Source of the DNA: Eubacteriales bacterium
GTDB lineage: Bacteria > Bacillota > Clostridia > Lachnospirales > Lachnospiraceae
NCBI GenBank assembly: GCA_030524585.1
Contig: JAUNGJ010000020.1
Location: 1-46,865, forward strand
Reading direction: 5' to 3'
Length of the DNA: 46,865 nt
In this document: positions 41,415-46,865 of the stretch, one piece after another
Layout: the number at the start of each line of letters is the position of its first letter
Position numbering within the stretch: the first letter of the stretch is position 1
The notes under the pieces: model-generated
Database searches by the model: none
Told to the model about the DNA's origin: nothing
What the model saw: the letters and a program-made list of their open reading frames with translations, nothing else
Position numbers and translations under genes: made by a program

Positions 41415-42737
41415 TTACTGTGCAGCGTACTGTGTAGCCCAGCCGTCTACATATGCTGTTACTACGTCATCCCAGCTTCCGCCGTTAGCAGTGTACTGTA
41501 ACAGTGCAGATACAACCGTTGCTCTCCAGTCATCTACATTTGGTGTATAGTTGAATGCCCATGTTACAACATAGTTTCCATTCTCGATATACTCATTAGC
41601 TGCTTTGAAGAATACGTTCTCAGGCTCTTTTGCACTCTGGAAAGGAATCGGGCCAAACTGTTCTGCCATCATAGTTGTTCCCTCATCAGATGTTACAACC
41701 CATTTTACAAAGTCTAATGTAGCCTGAATATCTTCTTCGGATGCCTTACTGTTTACTGCCCAGCAGTTCTCTGTACCACAGCACAGACCTGCTTCTTCTT
41801 CTCCTTCTACACCACAGTAGATCGGAATCATTGTAAGATCATCAGGATTCATGTTGAAGCCCTTGCTCTCGTCCGTTACCAGATTTGCATATTCCCAGGA
41901 ACCATTCTGATAGAATACTGCCTGACTCTGTCCGAACTCTGCCTCAGACTCATCACCAGTCTTGGTAGCAAGCTCTGCAGGAGCACATGTTGCATTGTTG
42001 ATATACAGATCCCAGATATTCTTAAAGTTGTCAAGGTACGCGCCTGTTACTTCTGCCGGCTGCTCTGTCACACCGTCATCGCGGAACTCATAGAACATTG
42101 GCATATTAGCAAGGTGTCCGGAGAATCTCCAGGATGAAGAGCTCTCAAGTCCTGCTGATGTAAATGCAGAGAATCCAAGCTCATCCTTACGTGCTGTAAT
42201 GTCCTCAGCAACCTTCTTTAATGAATCGAAGTCTGTAATATCGGATACTTCATATCCGGCTTCCTTCAGAAGCGCTGTATTTGTAATAATACCAAATGCT
42301 TCGTAGCAGTAACCGATTGCATATATTTCACCATTGTCACCCGTCAGATTAAATTCATCTGTTGACAGTTCCTTTGCCACATCTGTGTCAGCCAGATCCA
42401 GACAATAGTCTTTCCATGTTTCAACAGCCTGATCATTTCCAACCTGGAATAATGTAGGAGCGCTGCTCTTTCCCATCTCTGTGGTGAGAGTTGACTCATA
42501 CTCTCCGGATGCTGCAGTTACGACCTTAACTTCAACACCTGTCTCTTCCGTGTACTTTGCTGCCAGATCCTGCCATGCCTGATCTGCCTCTGGTTTAAAG
42601 TTCAGATAATAAACTGAACCCTTGCCGTCAGATGAACCCCCGTCTCCGTCGCTGCTTCCGCCACTGTTTCCACATCCTGCCAGCATAGATACTGCAAGAG
42701 TGCCCACGAGAAGTCCTGATAATAATCTCTTTTTCAT
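41415..42737 (-). CDS. extracellular sugar-binding lipoprotein of the ABC importer
   Basis: The 440-residue protein has a signal peptide ending in the lipobox LAGC, with the lipid-linked cysteine C22. A Gly/Ser-rich flexible stretch (about 23-40) follows, then a cluster B type sugar-binding fold (VYYLNFKPEADQAWQDLAAKY, YAIGYCYEAFGIITNTALLKEAGY, FYQNGSWEYANLV). It would sit on the outer face of the membrane and pass maltodextrin-like sugar to MalF/MalG. AAGGAGG stands before the ATG. It is the first gene of the operon. Confidence 0.95.
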   Translation of the reverse strand: MKKRLLSGLLVGTLAVSMLAGCGNSGGSSDGDGGSSDGKGSVYYLNFKPEADQAWQDLAAKYTEETGVEVKVVTAASGEYESTLTTEMGKSSAPTLFQVGNDQAVETWKDYCLDLADTDVAKELSTDEFNLTGDNGEIYAIGYCYEAFGIITNTALLKEAGYEVSDITDFDSLKKVAEDITARKDELGFSAFTSAGLESSSSWRFSGHLANMPMFYEFRDDGVTEQPAEVTGAYLDNFKNIWDLYINNATCAPAELATKTGDESEAEFGQSQAVFYQNGSWEYANLVTDESKGFNMNPDDLTMIPIYCGVEGEEEAGLCCGTENCWAVNSKASEEDIQATLDFVKWVVTSDEGTTMMAEQFGPIPFQSAKEPENVFFKAANEYIENGNYVVTWAFNYTPNVDDWRATVVSALLQYTANGGSWDDVVTAYVDGWATQYAAQ

Positions 42738-42781
42738 AATGTTCCTCCTTCAAAATTATTTTGTCGTTTTGCAGTGAATTT

Positions 42782-42795
42782 TGGAAACGTTTCCA
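42782..42795. promoter_or_regulatory. LacI-family operator O1 of the sugar operon
   Basis: TGGAAACGTTTCCA is a perfect 14-bp palindrome with the CG centre of LacI-family operators. It lies about 40 bp downstream of the -10, between promoter and gene, so a bound repressor would block elongation. A cre site for catabolite control cannot be ruled out. Confidence 0.8.
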
Positions 42796-42835
42796 TTTTT
42801 CAGTGTAAAACAACATTTATTTATTTGTTATTTAT

Positions 42836-42864
42836 AGAATACACTTTTTTCAGTTTTTATACAA
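42836..42864 (-). promoter_or_regulatory. promoter of the sugar ABC operon
   Basis: Minus-strand TTGTAT (42859-42864) and TATTCT (42836-42841) are spaced by 17 bases. The start point near 42829 leaves a leader of about 92 bases containing operator O1. Confidence 0.6.
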
Positions 42865-43008
42865 TATCTTTTTATTGATTTATACTTTTTTGTTAAAATA
42901 GCACAGTATTTCACACTTAAAACACAATTTAACCGTTCATTTAAAGTTTCATTTATAAACATTTTGCACAAAATCTTGCTCTTTTTTCTTTCCTCTCCTC
43001 TGATTTTC

Positions 43009-43022
43009 TGGAAACGTTTCAA
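43009..43022. promoter_or_regulatory. LacI-family operator O2, upstream of the sugar promoter
   Basis: TGGAAACGTTTCAA differs from O1 only in one base of the palindrome arm. It lies about 227 bp (centre to centre) upstream of O1, just after the subtilase stop, a layout suited to DNA looping. Confidence 0.65.
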
Positions 43023-43028
43023 TTATTT

Positions 43029-44726
43029 TCATACCGGCAGACTATCTCTCACACACAGTGCACCATATCCCACCTGATTATTCGGATACACCGCAAACCC
43101 CGGCAGCGGTCTTGCTCCCCTCCTAAAATAAGCCTTCACCTTCTCCCCATATAGAAACGGGTCATTTCCCTGTACAATTCCCCACTCCATCAAAAGCGCC
43201 GCGCTTCCGGTGACAAACGGTGTGGCAAATGAAGTCCCGGTAAATTCTGCGTATCCACCACCCGCTGCCACTGTAGTGATTTTTACTCCCGGCGCTGCAA
43301 TATCAGGCTTAACCATTTCCCAAAAGTCCGGCTCTACAATTGGACCTCTGCCGGAAAAGTCCGCATAAGTAAATGTCAGCGCGTCATAGGCGCCCACCGT
43401 GATAATCCGGGATGCGGTAGAAGGTATCGTAATCGTCACCTGCGGGCTGGGCGTAGTAAACCCAGTTCCAACATTCAGCGCACTGGCACCAGGCAGCCAC
43501 AGATCATACCTTCCGCTGACCACATGTCCGGCAGACAGTATGATCTGCCAGATTCCCGGCGCAACATAGGTTTCACGCGGTAAAAAATCAATAAAAATTT
43601 CCTGTCTTGTACTATAGGGACTCGGTTTCCCATAATACAAAAGAATCTCTGTCTGCCCCACTGTAAATCTCTGGGGACCGAGAATTTCCTGAAAAGGTCC
43701 TACACGCACACCAGATGGATTAATTAAAGATATCTGCATCTCATCCGTATATGCCTTCCAAACCTGCACATTTACCCCGGTCTCCCTTTCCTGCACTGCC
43801 AGCTCTATCCGCTGTTCTTCACCGGAGCGCAAAATCCCCGATGTATGGCCGGCTCCCCGGCCCTCATTTCCTGCACCCACACAGATGCAGATGCGTCCAA
43901 GCCCTGCCACACTGTCCAGATACCGCTCCAAAAGTGACTGGCCATTGTGCGCTCCGTAAGAATTTCCAAAACTAATATTGACCGCCATCGGCTTTCTCAG
44001 TTCAATCGCCTTTCGCACCACATAATCCACTCCCAGCATCAGCTCTGTGGTGCGTGGAAATCCTTCCTGTCTTGGAATTCCAAGCTTCACAACAATGAGT
44101 TCGCTTTCCGGAGCAACTCCTGCATATGCCCCGCTTCCCGCTGCAATTCCGGCGACTGCCGTACCGTGCCCAGAAGTATCCCGGCTGGGAACCAGGGCGT
44201 AACGTTCTTCCAAAACAGAAGCCTGCAGTGCTTCGTTAATCCTTTCTTCTGTATACTCTTCTCCCAGCGATTGATCCCACAGATATTTAATCCGCGTACT
44301 TCCATCCGCATTCCGAAAATCCGGCAATGTATAGTCAATCCCGGAATCAATTACTGCTACCAGCGTCCCTTGTCCACGCAAACCAAAACGGGCTCCCTGC
44401 ACTTCATCGATACAGGAAACCCGTCTTCCATTTACCACCTGAAAATACAGCCGTTTCGGCTTTTCCACATATTCCACCTGTGGAATATCTGCCAGCCGGT
44501 CTATCAGTGATTCCCGAATGGTAATTACTGCATATTCATTTAAAAGCTCCGTCACATGGGATGCCAGTTCACGTACCGGTTCCAGATCACCAGAATATTT
44601 AATGATCAAATCCCATTCTCTGTCAATGGGATTGTATCCCACTTCCAGAACAGCAGATTTCTCACGTTCTTCTTCTGTAGCATCCATCGCCAGATTTAAG
44701 AGATTTTCCAGCTTTTGATTCTCCAT
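43029..44726 (-). CDS. Csp-like subtilisin-family serine protease
   Basis: The 565-residue S8 protease has the triad D127 (VIDSGID), H187 (SGHGTAVAG) and S499 (GTSFATPFVTG). The first 90 residues look like a prodomain (EYAVITIRESLIDRLADIPQVEYVEKP). A segment of roughly 130 residues between the His and Ser parts, including ERETGVNVQVWKAYTDEMQISLINPSG, resembles the jellyroll of CspA/B germination proteases. No signal peptide is seen, as for Csp proteins packed in the spore. Csp proteases process SleC, but no sleC or csp partner is next to it. The ATG follows GTGGAGAATTT. Confidence 0.85.
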   Translation of the reverse strand: MENQKLENLLNLAMDATEEEREKSAVLEVGYNPIDREWDLIIKYSGDLEPVRELASHVTELLNEYAVITIRESLIDRLADIPQVEYVEKPKRLYFQVVNGRRVSCIDEVQGARFGLRGQGTLVAVIDSGIDYTLPDFRNADGSTRIKYLWDQSLGEEYTEERINEALQASVLEERYALVPSRDTSGHGTAVAGIAAGSGAYAGVAPESELIVVKLGIPRQEGFPRTTELMLGVDYVVRKAIELRKPMAVNISFGNSYGAHNGQSLLERYLDSVAGLGRICICVGAGNEGRGAGHTSGILRSGEEQRIELAVQERETGVNVQVWKAYTDEMQISLINPSGVRVGPFQEILGPQRFTVGQTEILLYYGKPSPYSTRQEIFIDFLPRETYVAPGIWQIILSAGHVVSGRYDLWLPGASALNVGTGFTTPSPQVTITIPSTASRIITVGAYDALTFTYADFSGRGPIVEPDFWEMVKPDIAAPGVKITTVAAGGGYAEFTGTSFATPFVTGSAALLMEWGIVQGNDPFLYGEKVKAYFRRGARPLPGFAVYPNNQVGYGALCVRDSLPV

Positions 44727-44763
44727 AAATTCTCCACTCGAATAGTTCTCTTTACTATCTTAC

Positions 44764-45378
44764 TTAAGACGCTGTGATTTCAGAACAGGTATAAGGCGCC
44801 ATCTCCAATGGAATAAAATATCCCTTATCATGTCTGCATATCGGGCAGATCTCCGGTACTTTCCCGCCTTCATGGACGTATCCGCAATTCAGACACATCC
44901 AGGTGCCATTTCCGTTTGGTTCAAAGTATTCTTTTTTCTCCAGTAATTTTTTGATATATCCAAAACGTTTCGCATGGATATTTTCTACCTCTGCGATCTG
45001 ATAAAAGGCTGATGCTGCTTCGTAAAAGCCTTCCTCCTTCGCAGTATCTCCAAATGCCTGGTATACATCTTCATATTCCTCTGTCTCGTTATGCTCAGCT
45101 GCTTTTACCAGATCTAGCAGGGAATCAAAGGTATCCACCGGAAACCCTCCACAGATATCAATGGTCGTTCCTTCTGCCTTCTTCAGCAGATTATAGAACA
45201 CCTGTGCATGAGCCCGTTCCTGTTCTGCCGTAAACTGGAAAATATGTCCAACCGCCTGCATTCCCTGGTGTCTTGCCGCTTCGGCAGCAATCGTGTATCG
45301 GTTTCTCGCCTGACTTTCTCCTGCAAATGCTTTCATCAAGTTTTCTTTTGTTTTGCTTTCATTAAAATCAATCGCCAT
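44764..45378 (-). CDS. rbr: rubrerythrin
   Basis: The 204-residue protein combines a diiron four-helix bundle, with ENLMKAFAGESQARNRYTI, EQERAHAQVFYNLL and EVENIHAKRFGYI ligands, and a C-terminal rubredoxin domain with CLNCGYVHEG and CPICRHDKGYF. It reduces hydrogen peroxide using NAD(P)H-derived electrons in the cytoplasm. ATG 45378 was chosen because AGGAG lies eight bases upstream; the frame's GTG three codons earlier is inside that leader. The start codon lies in a strong hairpin arm. It follows the glycosyltransferase gene and has its own TATAAT. Confidence 0.96.
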   Translation of the reverse strand: MAIDFNESKTKENLMKAFAGESQARNRYTIAAEAARHQGMQAVGHIFQFTAEQERAHAQVFYNLLKKAEGTTIDICGGFPVDTFDSLLDLVKAAEHNETEEYEDVYQAFGDTAKEEGFYEAASAFYQIAEVENIHAKRFGYIKKLLEKKEYFEPNGNGTWMCLNCGYVHEGGKVPEICPICRHDKGYFIPLEMAPYTCSEITAS

Positions 45379-45421
45379 GCTGCACACTCCTCTTTTTTTG
45401 ATTAGTATGCTGCATGGCGAT
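45371..45421 (-). repeat. 13-bp inverted repeat covering the rubrerythrin start codon
   Basis: ATCGCCATGCTGC (45371-45383) and GCTGCATGGCGAT (45409-45421) pair in 12 of 13 positions. In the minus-strand mRNA the downstream arm holds the AUG and first codons, and AGAGGAG sits in the loop. Confidence 0.8.
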
Positions 45422-45425
45422 AATA

Positions 45426-45431
45426 ATTATA
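45426..45431 (-). promoter_or_regulatory. -10 element of the rubrerythrin promoter
   Basis: Consensus TATAAT is read on the minus strand; no good -35 is seen 16-18 bases upstream, so an activator may be used. Transcription would begin near 45419, at the first bases of the hairpin. Confidence 0.5.
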
Positions 45432-45458
45432 CACTCTATGCTTTTCTTTTTCTCTGTC

Positions 45459-46475
45459 CTAGTTAAATCCTATCAATCTTCTTGCAATCGTATATGCCAG
45501 AGAAGAAACCTTACGTCCCGGCTTTCCCGGAAGATTCATGCTCTGTCCTAAGATTCCCCAACGAATACGAATAAACGTCTTCTTGTCCTTCTGCTTCAGA
45601 TACTGCCACAGTTCCTTTTTCTTTTCCAGGTTCTCTGCATTTTTAGAACGGATACAGAGAATCGATGAAACGGTCATCATAATCGCCAGATAATTCTCCA
45701 TATAAGCGCGAAGTTTCTTGTTTGTAATCGCTCTCATCTGGTACATGTCAATCATGGACTTGGTCACAAAAATCTGCTGATCAATCCGCTTGATCATAAC
45801 CTTTTCATTCACCGATTGATCTTCCCGCCCAATGTAATAGCGGTAAAAATCCTCATCCATATAGTACATCTTTCTCACATGTGGAAGCGGATAATACACA
45901 TAAATATTATCTACGTAGAATGTATGCTTCGGAAGCTTCAGCTGACACAGCTTCAGCATGTCGGTCCGGTAAATGACCGAGTGCATTAATATATATTGAT
46001 CCAGATGGAACCGTCCCACATCCACCCATCGAAAAATGGTATTCTGAGGCAGTACATTACGGTAATGAATCACCTTCTTATGGGAAGCCCCTTCTTTCTC
46101 ATATACATAATTGGCTATCAGCATATCTACTTCCTTGCCTTCCGCCTCCATTCCCCGAAGGACAGCAAGAATATTATGCAGGGATTCCTCTCTCACCCAA
46201 TCATCACTGTCAACAACTTTGAAATATTTGCCGGAAGCATTCTTCAGTCCATAATTTACCGCATCTCCATGGCCTCCGTTCTCTTTATCTATCACCCGGA
46301 TAATATCCGGATACTTTTTGGCATATTCGTGCGCAATTTTCGATGTGTTATCTTTAGAGCCGTCATTTACAATGATGATCTCCACATCTTCTCCGCCGGG
46401 AAGTATACTCTCAATTGCATGAGCCATATACTCCTGAGAATTGTAACACGGAATCGCAAATGAAATGTACTTCAT
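45459..46475 (-). CDS. family 2 glycosyltransferase
   Basis: The 338-residue protein is a GT-A fold transferase: SFAIPCYNSQEYMAHAIESIL, IIIVNDGSKDNTSKIAHEY, and the metal-binding VVDSDDWV near residue 92. The last 100 residues are basic and helical with no membrane span. Such enzymes add sugars to capsule, teichoic acid or other cell-surface glycans; donor and acceptor cannot be read from the sequence. GAGGAGG-like GGAGGAT precedes the ATG. It has its own promoter upstream. Confidence 0.92.
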   Translation of the reverse strand: MKYISFAIPCYNSQEYMAHAIESILPGGEDVEIIIVNDGSKDNTSKIAHEYAKKYPDIIRVIDKENGGHGDAVNYGLKNASGKYFKVVDSDDWVREESLHNILAVLRGMEAEGKEVDMLIANYVYEKEGASHKKVIHYRNVLPQNTIFRWVDVGRFHLDQYILMHSVIYRTDMLKLCQLKLPKHTFYVDNIYVYYPLPHVRKMYYMDEDFYRYYIGREDQSVNEKVMIKRIDQQIFVTKSMIDMYQMRAITNKKLRAYMENYLAIMMTVSSILCIRSKNAENLEKKKELWQYLKQKDKKTFIRIRWGILGQSMNLPGKPGRKVSSLAYTIARRLIGFN

Positions 46476-46518
46476 AATTTTATCCTCCTCATCCTGCCAT
46501 TACAGCGTGTTCCACATA

Positions 46519-46547
46519 AGTATAGCTCATTCTTTTTTATTTTCCAA
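46519..46547 (-). promoter_or_regulatory. promoter of the glycosyltransferase gene
   Basis: Minus-strand TTGGAA (46542-46547) and TATACT (46519-46524) are spaced by 17 bases. The region from here to about 46710 is AT-rich and holds no recognisable gene. Confidence 0.75.
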
Positions 46548-46715
46548 CTTATTTTTCGTTCATAATTTGTTCATTTTATTTTTAAAAATCTTTCATTTAT
46601 TCAACATGTTTTCTTCACAGGTCTAACGTATACTAATATCATCAGAAAGAACAAAAGAATTTTTTAAAAAAGACGTTTAGTATTTCATACTTGAGAATAA
46701 GCTTTTTCATAATAC

Positions 46716-46749
46716 ATGCCGGGAACCGCATACAGCGGTTACCCGGCAT
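46716..46749 (-). terminator. strong hairpin after the right-edge gene, probable terminator
   Basis: ATGCCGGG and CCCGGCAT plus inner AACCGC and GCGGTT make a 14-bp stem with one bulged base. The minus-strand T-run after it is poor (GTATTATG); read on plus, CCTCCCTTTTT follows instead. Confidence 0.55.
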
Positions 46750-46768
46750 CCTCCCTTTTTATGGATCT

Positions 46769-46865
46769 TTACACCATCTCTCTCTGAATCTGATCAAAAT
46801 CTATTTCTAAATCCGGATATAAATACGGCTTAACCATATCCTCAAAAGTATAGACCACAGGAATT
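46769..46865 (-). CDS. C-terminal end of an unidentified protein
   Basis: Thirty-one codons and a stop are visible before the window edge: VVYTFEDMVKPYLYPDLEID and a short helical end, QIQREMV. The open frame, its acidic-aromatic composition and the hairpin just after its stop support a real gene. The family is not recognisable from so short a piece. Confidence 0.6.
   Translation of the reverse strand, partial: IPVVYTFEDMVKPYLYPDLEIDFDQIQREMV

Noticed and set aside
1-46865. CRISPR arrays, insertion sequences, prophage, tRNA or rRNA genes
   Set aside because: No regularly spaced repeats, transposase or integrase frames, or tRNA-like cloverleaf stretches were seen in any gap.

Overview
The window reads as chromosomal DNA of a strictly anaerobic, spore-forming gut Clostridia, most likely Lachnospiraceae. 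The pointers are a DUF6465-type Lys/Ala-rich protein, a T-box in front of pheST, a SpoIID protein, a Csp-like subtilase, an NADH-linked hydrogenase module (HndA/HndC type), rubrerythrin and high-molecular-weight rubredoxin oxygen defence, and a GH127/GH43 arabinan remnant. The genus is not resolved. Almost everything lies on the minus strand; only feoA-feoB and an RluA-type pseudouridine synthase are on plus.

Layout, left to right: (1) the 3'-truncated hndC-like gene and its hndA-like partner (1-2150); (2) the T-box-controlled operon pheS-pheT-queA-small ORF (2306-7473); (3) a YihY membrane protein, SpoIID, and a 6S RNA gene with its own promoter and terminator (7481-10012); (4) a thioester/SpaA surface protein placed 18 bp in front of leuC-leuD-thrC (10165-15625); (5) a CmpB-type membrane protein, feoAB, an aldehyde dehydrogenase, two small or acidic membrane proteins, DUF6465 and thioredoxin (15726-22386); (6) a TetM-like ribosomal GTPase fused to a Rae1/YacP-type NYN nuclease, a GH43 pseudogene, an intact GH127 and a 16-codon relic of a second GTPase gene (22476-28131); (7) parvulin, Nudix hydrolase and RluA, then the TPP-riboswitch operon thiE-HAD-thiD (28130-32668); (8) an oxygen and iron group: bacteriohemerythrin, flavin reductase-rubredoxin, ferritin-like protein (32670-34437); (9) MATE exporter and a maltodextrin-type ABC operon with MalQ and two LacI regulators (34509-42864); (10) Csp-like subtilase, rubrerythrin, a family 2 glycosyltransferase and the end of one more gene (43029-46865).

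The most interesting items are the GTPase-NYN fusion, which joins ribosome binding to a predicted A-site mRNA nuclease, and two long inverted repeats that cover translation starts. The repeat before the fusion would hide the ribosome binding site only in read-through transcripts, because the gene's own promoter lies inside the repeat. The repeat before rubrerythrin pairs the start codon. Two near-identical LacI-type operators flank the sugar promoter, and a thiamine operon carries an embedded HAD phosphatase. No tRNA, rRNA, CRISPR array, insertion sequence or phage gene was recognised.
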